From Girardinichthys multiradiatus (taxonomy: Eukaryota; Chordata; Actinopteri; Cyprinodontiformes; Goodeidae): a stretch of 64,000 nucleotides of DNA. The notes beneath the pieces were generated by a model. That model saw only the letters and a program-made list of their open reading frames with translations, had not been told where the DNA came from and searched no databases. This document shows positions 36,560 to 50,001 of the stretch, one piece after another (the first letter of the stretch is position 1; each line of letters starts with the position of its first letter). The position numbers and the translations under genes were made by a program. The stretch is taken from NCBI RefSeq assembly GCF_021462225.1, contig NC_061797.1, forward strand, positions 26,063,093-26,127,092, given 5' to 3'.

Positions 36560-39500
36560 CTGTTGGAAGACAGAAACAGGAGGTTATGAAGAACACTGCT
36601 GCTGGCGTTATAATTGTCGTGTGAAATGTTGCATTTGAGTTTGACGTGTAATGATGAATCAGTTGATTATACGAGTTTAGATCAAGATGTTTTTCCATCA
36701 AGCACACAAGGACCCGTTTTGATGGTCATCATAAATGTCTGCCTTCCAATAAAATGATATAATAAACCAGTCCGGGTTGAAAGCAAACAGACAGGAGAAC
36801 TGGCACCTAGTGAAAAACAGGTCAACTCTCTTTTGGTCGAACGATAACATTGGTGGGATTCTGCAAAGAAACCCTGCCACGGGGTGAGCCTTTTCAGACA
36901 CCGGTTTGGCTGCAGTGTTCAAAATAATTTTTCCTCAAAAGTCAGAGTCAATTGAAGAGGGAAAATAACACACAGCAGTCAGTCCCACTGATGTTCCCTC
37001 TCTGCGCTGCAGTTTGTTTGCGTGACACTCTGGAAACAGCTCCATAATGTGACTGAAAGGGAGCGTAGATAAGAACATAGCTGAAAATAGCTTGGCCTCA
37101 GTAATATGCCAGGCTGGTAACACGGTAAATAAAGCTGGTAACAGTCACAGCCATGGCAATGCTGTGCCAGATGAGCCCTGGCTTCATATATCTGCCAGCT
37201 GAGAAGAGGGACTGCAGTCATAATTCCCTTACAGCGGGTGCTCACTATGGTAACTGAATCTGGCCTGCAGAAGGTTAATGGGCTTGTGCTGTGTGGAGTA
37301 ACAGGGTCACAGCATCCCTGACAAGCATGCAAAGGACGCTTTGCTCTCAGACTGCTGCCATTTCTGACAGTGTATTAATGGGGAAAGGCAATATTAGGGT
37401 ATGTCATATTCCATGTACATCATACCATAGGCTTTGTGCTCGTTCCAGTTTTTCATAGTGGGCGCTATCCTCCTGGAAACACTGTTACACCTGCGCTCGT
37501 TATTTTTTCCTTTTATGCAGCAAGATACTTCCCTTTCTGTAGCGTCTGAACTTTACACATAAGAACAAGAGCTAATTTTACATCCTGCCGGCTTTATAGA
37601 TTTACACATGTAGCCACAAACGGGGACAGACTGCTGGCAGTATGTTATAGTGAAAATAATTAGCAGGGTATTACAAATGCAGAACAACACAATGAGAGAA
37701 CCAACATTTTTTTTTAGATTTACAAGCTGTTTGATGTAATTAAACAAATTAAAACAAATAAATAAGTACCAGAAAACCTTTTATTTTTCTTTGCAAAACC
37801 CTCTAATATTTGTGATTCGAACCCATTTTTCTACTCCATTCATGGTTTGATCCCCGTTCTTACCTCTGGTTACAAAGCTGACAGGCAAAACAGTCCAAAT
37901 GGTAAACATTATCTCTGGCTCTCATCACCATTTCAAAGGCTGGGATCAGTTTACTGCAGGCTGCACAGTTCCCCGTTGTACCAAAGAGCCTGAAAGACAG
38001 AGAGAAAAGACAGAGAGATTAACATACCTTCCTTTTTACTTTCATGCCGTGAAATGCAAACAAATGTGTGGCATACCAACTGCAAACAAAAGGAGAAAAT
38101 ATGCCGCAATGTAATACAGAAATGCACAAAATGCCCATTTCCTGGCATTCTACTAGTTTTGTTACACTTACAAAAATGGATCTTTATATGATTTTAAAAA
38201 AAAGCTGAAATTGGTGAAAACCTGTTTGAAACTTTCGGTTTCTAACCTTAGACAAACAGACTTTAACATGTAACAGCAAATTGCATAATATGTTCATTCA
38301 TTGCTAGGGATATTATTTTGCTCAATCCATTCTCTTTGTCCCCATCATCCCTATGCTGTCAACTGTTAAGAGTTAACTGAGTGTTTAATAGTGAAAAGAA
38401 CAAAATTTAATCTCCCAGCAGCCTCTTTAGGCTTATTAGGTTGGAGGCAAATGATAAAGGTCATAAACACGAACAGAAAGCACTGGCGGAGATCTCTTGT
38501 TTCATCAAAGAAAAGAAAAAAACTCAAATGCTCTTCCCAGACAGATTTACAATTTTAATTTTCCATGCGCTTGACGTTATGTTTAATGTGGAGATTTTAG
38601 AGCCAAGATAGAGTTATATATTTTGCAGCAGAAGAAGGTCCGCTTCACAACTTTGCAAAAGAGGATAACAACCGCAGATTGTTTTTCCAGCAGTATGTTA
38701 AACACTCCTCCTCACACTTGTAGGGCTCAGACAGATGAGTCAGAGTGTTGATATTCGGCCTAGTTTATGCTTGTCCCATTCAGTTTCTTTCACCTTGTTA
38801 AAGAAAACGTCTGTACAACAGCTCTGCTTCTAATTAGAGGCCACTACCCCTGAGGAGCAGCAGAGAGCGAAACAGAGAGAGAAAGCTTGTTATGTTCCAT
38901 GAGAGGGATTCACAGGGTGTTAAACTGAGACATTGTTACATTTGGTTATTCCTTCAAAAAAAAAACACCCTCAGTGTTCTCATACAGTAGACATCTGCCA
39001 CCCACAGGCTGCTCTGAAACACAAAGAATGTGTTTTTCTTTTGTGAGACACCAAGACTTCTGTGTACTCATGCATCTGAAGAAATTCTCAGCATTCAATA
39101 TTGATCCTAAAATGAAAACATTTTCCCCTAAATATCAGTGTTACAAAGGTTGGCTTATCATGGTATCCCAACAATTTAGGAGATCCAACCTTTTACAGCT
39201 AAAACCAGATATTACACATCCTGTATAAAAAAGAGGCATAACCACTTTTTTCACCGACATTAAATCAGACTAAACCTTTTCCTCTTCAGGTCAGTTAGGA
39301 TTACCAAACTCATTTCTATCTGTTTAATGCCAAAACAACAACAGATATAATTTTTATGGCATTCTTCAAAGTCAGAAGCTTACATACATTGTCCTAATAT
39401 TGGGTACAATTGCATTTTAAACTGTGTGACTTGGGTAAAACGTTTTCGATGACGATTTCCACAACAGGTTGTTTGAATCTTGGCCCATTTCTCCTGACAG

Positions 39501-42500
39501 AACAGGTGGGTCAGGTTTGTTCTTGCTCACACACATCTTTCTGGCTCTGCCCCCAAATTCTTTGTGAAACTGTGACTGCCACTCTAAAATACTGCCTTTA
39601 TTGTCCTCAAGGAATTTTGTAACTAGTTTGGCAGTATGCTTAGGGTCATTGTCCAGGTGAACGACTAAACAGCTCCCAAGCTGTGACATCTTGAGATGCT
39701 GCTTCAGTATTATTTAACATGTCCTCACGAAGCCATCCGTTTTGTGTAGCACACCAGTCCCTCCTGCAGCAAAACAACCTTGCAATGATTTGGAATGGTG
39801 TTCTCAGGCTTGCAAGCTTCCCCCTTTTACTTGAAAGGTAACAATCCTAATTTTGTCCAAACACTTGAATTTTAGTTTCGTGAAACCACTGGACATGACC
39901 GAAAATGTTAAGGTATTTGTCCCCAAGTACATTTGTAAACTGTAATGTGTACTTTATGTACTTCCTGAACAATATGATAGCTGGACATTCCCATGCTATT
40001 AATAGTTGAGTATGAATGGTTTATGACTTATCAATCTATATATATTCTTTTCATTGGAATGTCTTGGATCAAGACATACAGTATCTGACAAAAGTTAAGA
40101 ACATCCCTAACATTTTGGTAATTATTTTATTACATCTTTTTATGGGACAACACTGAAGATATGACACCTTGATACAATGTGAAGTAGTCTGTACACAGCT
40201 TGTTTAACTGTATACATCTGGTGTCCCCTCAATATAGCTCAACACACAGCCATTATTTCCTCAACTGCTGACAACAAAAGCGTGTACACCCCAAAGTGAA
40301 AATGTTTACATTTTACGCAATTAATCATTTTCCTTTCCCCGTGTCATGTGACCCATTAGAGTCACAAGGTCACAGGTGTGAATGGGGAGCAGGTTTGCTA
40401 AATTTGCACACTCTCATACTGGTCACCGAAAAATTGTTAAGTGGGGACAACTTGGACATGCTAACTTCGGAGTGTACTCACTTTTGTTGCCAATGGTTTA
40501 GACATTAAAGGCTGTGTGTTGAGATTTTTTTTGGGAGGACAGGAAATTTACACAGCTATTCATGCTGTACACAGCCTACTTTACAATGTATCAAAGTGTC
40601 ATATCCTAAGTGTTGTCTCATGAAAAGATATAATAAAACATTTACAAAAATTTAATGGGTGTACCCACCTTTGTGAGATACCCTATCTGAGAGTAAACCT
40701 CCATTAAAGGTTGTAGTATTGTCAATATGATATGGTAATTTCTCACTATTTCTTCAAACATTAATAAATTCCAGGAGACTCGTTGTTAAGGTCTTTCATT
40801 AATTGTACTCAAATATTGAATGACGCTGGTGTCATTTGTATCTATGACAGAGGCAGAATCTGGTTGATTTACATTCACCCTGATGGCTTGACCATGCTGA
40901 GCTGTTGACCAGAGGTGATATACTTTTCTTTCCCTCAGGGGAAAAAGGCTCGAGAACAACCTGAAGAGTTTTGGTCAGTTACACAGACTGCTATGCAGAC
41001 ACCTATTATACCCAAACAGATTATTGTGACCTGTCCCTATCACAACCTGCTGGGTTGCAGACATGGTGCTCACTTGATATATATGGCTTGTGAAAACTCC
41101 TGATGGGAAAGTCCAGCTTGCTGAAATACTACGTTCTACCTCCAGACAAAGCACTGTGTCGCAGTTTTGGGGTAATTGTCACCTTGTCGTTTCTAACATT
41201 ACTCAGTGTAGTGTTTTTTTCTCTTGCTTTATTCAACAGGTTTTTGGAGCTCAGTATTGGAGAATAAGCACAAACTTTAGTCTGCAAAGCTTTGTAGATG
41301 TCCACAATTGTGAAAGTTCATAGCTCCTGTTTAATTCTAACAGACATATTCTTCATGAAATACTTAAAAGATAGATCCGTGATGGTAATCCAGATCCTTA
41401 AATGGAGCTCCATCACTGTGAAACAGTATCTAAAGAAATAATTCTCATTCTTTTATGCAAACTGGATTGCCTTTTTCAAATACAAGTAAAATTTTGAATC
41501 AGATGGTTCAAATGCAATAACTTAAGCAGCTCTTTAGTTAACAGTGTATGTGTATAGGTTATCATGTGGAATCAACATAGGTAATTGAGCTCTCTGTGCT
41601 AACAGAAGATTACACCCTGAGGAAACTGTTCAAACAGAACAAGCTCCTCTACTGCTGCTCATTTGGTATGAACAATAAACAGCCAGAAAACACAACCAAT
41701 GCAGTAATCTCATGAGTAACAGCTGAGGGGGCGCTGCGTTTGGTCTGCCAAGATTGTAACACAACAAATGATATTGATTTAAAGCTAAGAAAACACTACA
41801 TCTTACCACGCAAATAAAAAAAAAGGACGCAACAAAAATGGAAACAGATGCTACATGTTTAGATTCATCCAGGCTTTTCAAAGAGTCACTGGGCTGTGTC
41901 TGTGGACTTATCAGGTACATTGTTAGCGTATCTTGAACCTTGTTTCAACAACATTTGCAAAAAAGTAAAAGAAGAAAATCAACAGGAATAAAATTATCCA
42001 CCAAATCTAAATTAAGCATTGAAGGTTAAACTTAGATCAGATTAGTTTGCATGACATTTTTAGCCAAATGGCTCACCTCAGATTCCTACTCTTGATGCTT
42101 CCATCACATCAACTTCACAAAGAGACAGTTAACTTGCTGCTCGATGTATGATTTGTGTAAATACAGATAAAATAAATACGGGATGTTAATATTCTACTGA
42201 AATCATAAAAATAAAATAAAAACTTAATCTGCTTCATACCTATGAAAAGAAAACTTTTCAAAGAATGTGGAATGTAAATTGCTTTTGAAAAACAATTAAT
42301 TTCATCTGAAATTAATTTTTAGGCCTGAATAGCCTACTTTGTGAAATATGTTCCCGTATTGTCTCGAAACATGTCCCGTATTGTCAAAGTGCAGTGGCTC
42401 ATGCTCTTTAATTTCTCTAGTCATTTGGATTAAATGAATCACTTTCCTCTAAAATATAGAAGAAAAATCAACACCAGACTTTTTCAGCATTTATATTTGA

Positions 42501-45500
42501 AAAGTGTGAATGATGAAATCCTTGAAAATATTCTCATTCATAGCTGCTTGTAAAACCCTGTGCCATGCCTGTCTTACAAATCAATGATTGCTCTTTATTA
42601 ATATATGCATTAGTAGTTATTTTGATTAATATTTTAAAGCAATTATTTCAGCAGGTAACTTCAGTGACTTAAAATGTCAGAAATGTTTCTTTCCTTAGCT
42701 CCCTACAACCTGAGAGACCTTCTGAAAAGATTTCTCTCAATGAGATGATAAGTCAAAACAAGCGAGTAGTTTCGACGCGATATGACATTTGGAGATGTAA
42801 CTACTAGAAACCTTTCTATCTAAGGAGATAGGATTAATTTAATTTAATGACTTAGTTTACCGTTCTCCATGATGAGGTAAAGCATAACATTTGTATACTG
42901 TACAGCATTAGGTATATTTTTTTTCACTCAGAAGTTGACATTTTAGAGTTCAAAGAATCAGCTGAACCTATAATGTAGTCTCAAGCTATTCACAATCTTT
43001 TTTTTTTACTACATTCTCTTGTACCTGAGCATTTTGGGTGTTTTTTAAGTAGACCCAACAGGCATTTTTTTCACTGGTTTTTGCTTGGAAATGTTTTTAG
43101 GGAGACATTAAGAAACAGCCTTAAAAAGGTAATTATTTTCAAAAATGTTCCTTGTATTGATTAAACCATCTGTATGCAGCATTTAAAGTTAAATGACTCT
43201 GACTTGTAACAACTATATTGAATGCAATCAAGGCGACGTAGGCTTTAATAACATAAGTTTATCCTAAAACTGGTAAAGTTATATTTTTTTATCCCAAACT
43301 GTTAGACAATATGTACCATTAGCTCACACAACTCACACACCTTTATTTATGAAAATATCTCAATATATACCCGCGATATATCACATGTAAATATGTAAAT
43401 ATTCTCATAGTGCATTCAATAATCTTTCCTTTGATGCTCTCATATTTATTTAACATATCAGTCAGTATAATTGAAAGTTCTGGGGCATTTAAAATGACAA
43501 ACGTTTGAATAAAAGGTTGTAAAAGCCAAAGCAATCAGCAATTTACTTGCACTTTTCATGGATTGTATCTCCATAAAGTAACTGCACAAATGCAACCATA
43601 CACTGTACAACCTCTAATCAGCATACATATTGCTGCAGTGTTTGGATATATCAAATGCGATGTCAGTACTTTATTTTGCTAACGGCAGCTAACCTGGTCA
43701 TTGAGCACATTATGAAGACAGTCCTACTGTTTTTTTCAACAAGCAACTTGAACACAGTGAGGCTGGTTGTTTAATTAACCGATCTAGCTTTAAGGTAAAT
43801 GTAACGGAGTGATATTCACTCTTCAACCATTCAACATTTAACATGTGATAGTGCCTATGGCAGTAACATTTATTTATATTTAAAGTCACTATCTCAAATT
43901 TTAAGATTTAACACTTAATTAACAGTAAATTATATTGAATTTTACGTATACCTTTTGATTTGCAAGCGTTCCAAATAAACTTTAATTTTAATTTTTCTTT
44001 TGGCAGAATACTTTTGAAGATTCCGAAACATTAAATCTATGGCAATATGTGTGATATGATGGCATGTATCTGGTACCTATTTAATATCTTTCTTTAACAC
44101 GCATAAAAAGACCATAGTCATTAGAAGAACTCATGTCTAGTAACAAAAAATGTAACCATGTGTGAGATACTGTGATGTGAGTTGGATGGCAGTGCCATAA
44201 AGCAGTTCTCCTTCACCTGGTATTGAGTTATTACAACAGGTCTTCAGAGAAAAGAGTGCCTTCTTTATTTCTTTCAACTTGCTGCTTTGCTAACTTCAAA
44301 CCCTTAAAGCTGCTGTGGCGTATCCTCTGCCTCTCCATGTTGTTACCTTCAGTTCGGGCTGTGGCTCTTGAAGTTTTCTACGTGTTTTCTCAGCTCTTTA
44401 AGACTTCCCAGCCTGCACAGAGTTTGTCAGATTTTATAAGAGGGAGAGCTGTTAATGCATGCATTGAATGTTCTGACCTTCCCCAACAGTTGTGTCATTT
44501 AGAAAGTGTAAACTTTTCTCTTCTGATCTGCATCATCTCAGAAAAAGATGAGCTACCGATTTACCTCCTAAAGGAGTAACAAGATTTGTAAAACAGACAC
44601 ACCTAAATAGTGTTATTATCTCTCTCCTGCAGCTCCATCTGTGTGCAGATAACTTATAATGTTCATTATCTCAAGCACGTTTTCCTCTTACAGTTAATTA
44701 TAACCCACTTTGATAAGTTGATGACTATTATGTCATTTCTAGTAGGTGAAATGAAAGACTAAATTATATCAGTCCTCAAATCCTGATAATCACACAATGA
44801 CTATATTGCTGTAAGACAAAGGCCTAATTAATTTCCCTATTCTAGTGTCTCAATGAGAAATTTGCCCAACTAGATAAAAATACTTGTAGAAACGACAGAG
44901 TGAACAATGTGTAGGTTGGATCTGGAGTTTTTAGTTGCTGCAAGCACTAGCAGAGATGTGAAGGCATTTCTTTTGTATATGCTGAAAAGAACGACAGAGT
45001 CGAGAGTGTGAGTGAATTTAGGTTGCTAATGCCGCTGAAGGACAATCACAGATGGGGCTCCTATAAAAATTAATGTGAGCATGGCAGGGATCCAATCCCT
45101 TAGAAATAACCAGTGTGTTTGATCCAATGCTTGTATCTAATGAAGTGCGGGAGGCTAATTCAGTGCACAGATTTAACTTCATTACTGCAGGTAGGGGTGG
45201 ACTTTCTTCCTCTAAGAAAAGAGAGAATGAAAAGGGAACTGGCACCAGCTGGACAGTGCATCACCTACTTTCAAAATGCTCTGGTCTCTCAAACTTCCTC
45301 ATCTCTCTACGCAAGGCAAGGTTTTTAATTTGCTTCATAATAGAATTCATCTGAAGCATCTCAGCCACTAAGTGTTCTGCATTTGTCGCAGGCTGAAGAG
45401 CAGGCAAGTTGGATGGATTTCATTAGACAATCTGGGGCAGCAGAGGCACACAGGAAGCCCTCTTCCTCTACCCACTTTCAATGTTATTCTTATTTTAGTG

Positions 45501-48500
45501 TTTCTAACTTTTCATTTCACATGTCACTCTCCTTCTTTTCATCCCCTGCCTGACCTCTACATCTTACCGGTCTAATGTGCGAGAAAGCTTTTCCTTCTCC
45601 TTTCACTATGCCAGTTAGGCACTTACAGCTTCAGGTTTGGGATTTCTGTCCTTTCAGCTGATGTATTTTACTAAGTGAAACTAAGAGCTTCATTATTTTT
45701 GCCTACTCTTGGTCATTTCCCCATTTATTACAACCTCATCTGTGCCATCTGCCCCTTCTGGGGCAACATCAAGTCTTAGTGGACCTTTCACTGCATCTTA
45801 AAAGCATTAACTGTGGGTGGGGACTGATGGATGGTAATGGCCTATCTCAACGTAACGTCCCTGAGCACTTCTCAAGTGGGCCACGAGCTCCTTGCAGGTC
45901 AGAAAAAGAGCTAAGATGAAAGTAAAATATCACAGAAAACCACAGGTGAATGGGGAAAAAAAAAACTTACTTTCTTTCTTTAATAGAGACCAAGGCTTTT
46001 ATTTAGTTAACTACACCAGATACAAGACCTTCATATAAGGCTGGCTTTTACCTCCCATTCCTATTGTTTTTAGTTTGATTTGTCATATGTTTTACAATGC
46101 CTTTATTTTATGACTGCTGAACACCACTGTTACCTCACATATGAACTAAGAAAACTAGGAGTTAATTTATCTAATTGGAGTCAGAATACAACACAGAAAG
46201 TGGGCATTTTTCATGCAAAGCACCTATAAATGATAGTTGTTTTCTCTACAAAACGTTACATAAGCTTCTGAGAATGGCCATTGTGTGTCGCTATACAAAG
46301 CAACAGTTTAGCTGGCAGTTTACACCCTGAAGACAGATTAAAACTTGCTCTGAACTTCTTTGGATAGAATCCCATTACAGATGTACAATGAAACAATCTG
46401 TTGCATTAGCATCACCTTTAACTTGTAGTATGTTGGGTACCTAGGTACACTAGCTAACTGTTAGCCACTAACAATGGTAGTTATCATCTGCTGCACATCT
46501 TCTCATTGTGGCTAAAGTATAGGTCTGTTTTATATGTTTTAGGCAATCTGGGCTGCCTTTGTGCATCAGAGTGCTAAGTATACACTTACCCAACACACAA
46601 AACCACAGTTCAATATTTTTGAAACATATTTTTTTCTGTTTGTGAACTAAAATTGTTTCACTCCTTTTTTGCCCTAGGCATATGAAACAAGTATAGTACA
46701 TTAAGTATAACTTAATCTACTCTGACTACAGATTCTTCAGAAAGCAATTTCTAGTCAGTGAGAACTTTGATAAATTGGCAAAAACAAAAAAATTATGGAT
46801 TCTTAAGTGTTCATAAAAGTATTGTTAAAATCTTGTCTCATGAATCTGAAACATTGTATATCTCCTCTTGTGAATTAGATCCATTTTTACACCCCTGTTA
46901 TTTACTCTGGACCATTAACCTATTCAGCACACCAAGTTTAGAGGCAAAGGTGTTATAGCAAGACAATAGACATTAAAGGTCAAAATAACGCAGCCTGGAG
47001 TTTCATGCATACATAGCAGTAGATGGCTAGCTTGAAATAAGCTATCCTCATCTTCAGCTGTCTACATGCGTACACCAAAACCAGGGTTTTTAAATTGTTT
47101 TAGTCAGACAAACCCTGAAGCTGAATTTTGGTTTGAATGTAAAATTATAGAGTTTTTAAGAATCCAGCCTCTCAAATTAGTTGAGCTGATCCAAAGCCAA
47201 CCAGGAGGCAGCAGCAAGTCAAAGATAACAAGGAGATAGCTGAGAAACAAGCAGACAGAAGGAAAATACAGAAAAGGAAAGTGGAAGACAATGCTGGACA
47301 GGGGGGTTTGGATGAGAGGGAAAGGGGGGGCACAGGGCATTGACATCCCTAAGTCGGTCTCAGGGGGATTCCCTCTCAGATAAATGGTAGGGAATGTGAC
47401 CTAACGCCCAGGAAATGGTCATGTTTAATTTAACAAACAGATGGCAGGGGCATCAGAAGTGTGTGTGTGTTTGGGGGGCAGGGAGTCAAGCAACATGCCT
47501 GCCTGGAGGATTCTCACAGCCTTCAGCCCCTCTACAATACTGAGAGCTTTCATGACAGAGGTCGTTCATGTTCATGTAAACATTGTCAGCCCTGAAAACA
47601 ACACCCACCAACCAAGAGATGCTTTACAGTGCAGCTGCCCCAGTGGTGGTAAATTAAAAAAAACTTATCTGCTGTTGTCATATTTGGCAGTTTATTTGAT
47701 CATATTTTCAATAGGTTTACTACAGTCACATTGTATATCTACTTAAGTAAACTAAGAAAATAGAGATGTACATGTTTTTAATAATGTGCAGCAGTTTTTG
47801 TCTAATTTCTGCTATCAAAATGTTAGGAGAATGTATTTCATAGGTTGCATAAAACCTGCAGAAATTCCATTGATTCTCTAAAATGTATATCCATTATCAT
47901 CAGATATGTTCTCAAAAATATAGGTCATGAAACATACAATCAATAGATATGTTGGGGCCTCTTAACTCCAATGACACAGTTACGCCTGTAATTACTCGTG
48001 CCTGGCAAACTTAGATTTAAAATAATTTTCATTCAACCGAGAAGTTTGTTTCACATGCAAAATGAGAAAGGTATATTTCAAATGATATTAAAACAACATA
48101 AAAGGAGTATTAGTTTTGAAAAAAAAATTTCTTTATTTGTATTTTAATAAAAAAGGGCAAGAAAAAATAATTTATACCCTTCTCAATAATCAATGGAAAA
48201 TTTTTTATTGGTATTACAGTAATCATTCCCTTCTTATCATGGCTGGCCAGCTTTTTTGCATGTTTTCACTGATGAACTTGAAGTGTTTAAAGTTGAAAGG
48301 CCTTGGTGCCATCACTTTAATTTTGGCTCCCTTCACAGATTCTTTATCAGATTCAACTTGGGACTGGTCCAGTCCAAAACTTTAATTTTCCTTCCGGTAA
48401 GAAATTATGTTGGCTAAATTAAAGTATTACTTCAAACCCTGATCTTCCAAGTGTGTGAATAATTTTGAGCTTATCTGTATCTCAAAATGCAACAAAACTA

Positions 48501-48889
48501 AATTAATAAGATTGACAACATCACCTTTTGGTAAATGCAGATAATAGTTCTGCAACACAAGCTAAAGCAAACTCTACCAGGAGATAAAAAAACAGTTTAT
48601 GTTACAGAGCTCTTGTAATGACATGGCCTTTGTGTTTTTCGTGAGTGGAGAAAAGTGATTGTGTGTCTTTCTTGCCTCAAGTAGTCCCTGCGACAGAGGA
48701 TGAGGTTGGCTTTCGTGTAGAGGGTGGAGCCCACTTCCCCCAGGCGGCAGTCGCAGCAGGCACATTTGAGACAGTCTTCATGCCAGTATTTGTCCAAGGC
48801 CTTGAGCAGGTAGCGGTCTTTAATCTTGCGATTGCAGCCAGCACACCCCTTCTGCTTTCCTTTGGGCTGGACAGAGAGCATTGGCACAC
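36454..48889 (-). CDS. lmo1: lmo1, LIM-domain-only protein 1 (exons 2-4; exon 1 not found)
   Basis: Three minus-strand exons (48889-48676, 37989-37864, 36559-36454) splice in frame to 148 residues plus TAG. With the roughly eight residues expected from exon 1 this equals the usual 156-residue length. LIM1 (about residues 24-80) shows CxxC, HxxC, CxxC and a closing CxxD (CRRD). LIM2 (about 88-143) shows CAAC, HLDC, CQLC and a closing CQMD. The phrase [16 protein letters not shown], the ARDN in LIM2 and the [11 protein letters not shown] tail point to LMO1 rather than LMO3. Known role of the family: a nuclear adaptor without DNA binding that links LDB1 to bHLH and GATA factors; in humans it is a T-cell leukaemia and neuroblastoma oncogene. 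All zinc ligands are present and there is no frameshift. The gene is very probably functional. Confidence 0.95.
36560..37863 (-). other. lmo1: lmo1 intron 3
   Basis: Canonical GT-AG intron of 1.3 kb that splits LIM2. I recognise no repeat or RNA gene inside it. Confidence 0.9.
37864..37989 (-). CDS. lmo1: lmo1 exon 3 (first part of LIM2)
   Basis: This 126-nt exon sits between acceptor CTGTCTTTCAG and donor AG|GTAAG, both canonical. It encodes the end of the linker and most of LIM2: [13 protein letters not shown], then [10 protein letters not shown] and CQLCNQ. The split arginine codons at both ends have the same phase, so skipping this exon would keep the frame but remove half of LIM2. TGN after LFG is the LMO1 form; LMO3 has VTGN. 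The plus-strand open frame over the same bases is a shadow. Confidence 0.95.
39375..39960 (-). mobile_element. Sleeping Beauty/Tc1-type relic in lmo1 intron 2
   Basis: The minus-strand reading of 39417-39689 gives [21 protein letters not shown] and ILEWQSQ, the second catalytic Asp block of Tc1-type transposases. The plus strand carries AGTCAGAAGCTTACATACAT near 39370, like a Tc1 terminus. The plus-strand text up to 39830 (CAGTCCCTCCTGCAGCAAAA, CTTGCAAGCTTCCCCCTTTT) corresponds to the antisense of the same gene. The frame is broken and the element is dead. Confidence 0.65.
40079..40683. mobile_element. MITE-like, internally deleted Tc1-type element
   Basis: The outer ends are CAGTATCTGACAAAAGTTAA on the left and TTTGTGAGATACCC on the right, each next to TA (40077-40078 and 40684-40685). 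Inverted arms of well over 100 bp are visible: TTATGGGACAACACTGAAGA at 40141-40160 pairs with the CTAAGTGTTGTCTCATGA type at 40607. No transposase remains, so this is a non-autonomous derivative of about 600 bp. Confidence 0.75.
48100..48480. mobile_element. Tc1-type noncoding relic next to lmo1 exon 2
   Basis: TACCCTTCTCAATAATCAAT, TGGCTGGCCAGCTTTTTTGC, GGCCTTGGTGCCATCACTTT and GTGTGTGAATAATTTTGAGC follow the layout of noncoding Tc1-type copies in fish. It ends about 195 bp from the GC donor of exon 2, within intron 2. No reading frame. Confidence 0.6.
48676..48889 (-). CDS. lmo1: lmo1 exon 2 (LIM1 domain), GC donor
   Basis: This 214-nt exon starts with two bases that finish a glycine codon, giving G-VPMLSVQP, and ends in TACTTGAG, the first two bases of an arginine codon. 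The acceptor before it reads CGCTACAG. It encodes the short N-terminal lead and the whole of LIM1, from CAGC to CRRD. The donor is AG|GCAAG, with GC where GT is usual. No other donor keeps the frame into exon 3, because the arginine codon must be completed by the first G of exon 3. The frame is open upstream across the acceptor to an ATG at 48941, so an intron-derived start is possible, but the expected first residues come from a distant exon 1. Confidence 0.95.
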
Positions 48890-49981
48890 CTGTAGCGATA
48901 AGGAGACAAACAGCCACGCGTGATTTACGGCCGGGGAACACGAGTGACTTTTCATGTTCTCTTCTTTTTTTTGATAAGCCGGCTGCTTCCCGAGGCGTCT
49001 AAGCCTGGTGTTCGTACACGGCCACGGCACGCTGCCTACCTGCTTCATATGCATTAAAGAAAACATTCTTCCATGTAGATAGGCACCCAGGTCACATTGG
49101 ACTACAACACCTTGACTCACTTGTTCGGCTAAGAACACGCTGTAATACAAAAGTTACACAATCACTGACTGTGGGGCTTAGAGGAAGGGGCACCAATTTC
49201 TGTGAATAAAAAACACAACGCCTGTTTAGCTTACTGTGGTATTTACAACAAGATGTGCAGTATGTTACTTACCTACCATTTCATCAAAACCCATTTCACT
49301 CAACTGTCCATGGCTGTAAAAGCTCCTCATGGGCTTTGTTTGGTATAGATTAACATTAACCTTTTAAAAAGCCTCTGACCACAAAAACGCTGCTACCAGA
49401 CCCCAGTGAGATATGTTATGGCCTAAGTGCCTTTTAGCATACACTCACTCTGTGTGTGTTTCATAGAGGGACACACACACACGCGTGCATACAAACCCCA
49501 AACACACAATGCTCTCTCCTCTCTGTGCTCTGAGCATTACAGCCTTTCCTCCTTTAACACTTATCTGTACTCATGTGTCCGCAATGAGCGAGCCTAAGTT
49601 ACCAAACTCGCAAATTGCCCTGCTGTCACGCAGGTCCCCTTTAAGTGTGCCTTTTAGCCTCCTAAAGGACAAATAAAGTCCATTTAATAACTGCACTAAA
49701 CACTAATAGTCTATGTGAGGCTGACATTTGTGTTTGGACTAAAAGCCCCCCTCAGGCCACTGCTGGTACGGAGGCAGGGGTGCATAGCTCCCCTCTGTAG
49801 CACTAACAGGTCTGCCACAGCTGAAAGCACAAGACAACAGCTCTTAAGACACTCTCTCACACACTGAGCTATTGATCCGTCTAAAAGAACACACAGTGGA
49901 CGCCACTTGCAACTCTACTTTCAAAACACATTTGTCTCTCTCTACCAAAAACAGGAAAAAAGGGCAGGACATCTGCGTCAC

Positions 49982-50001
49982 GGGGGGGGGGGGGGGGGGG
50001 G
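49982..50001. repeat. (G)20 homopolymer
   Basis: Twenty consecutive guanines in lmo1 intron 1. The run lies on the non-template strand of the minus-strand gene as C20. It could form a G-quadruplex and has uncertain length. Confidence 0.95.

Larger units (their letters stand above)
37990..48675 (-). other. lmo1: lmo1 intron 2 (GC-AG type)
   Basis: This 10.7 kb intron begins GCAAG and ends TCTTTCAG on the minus strand. It contains Tc1-type relics at 39375-39960, 40077-40685 and 48100-48480. The remainder (38000-39370, 40690-48100) is AT-rich unique sequence without a credible exon. Confidence 0.85.
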
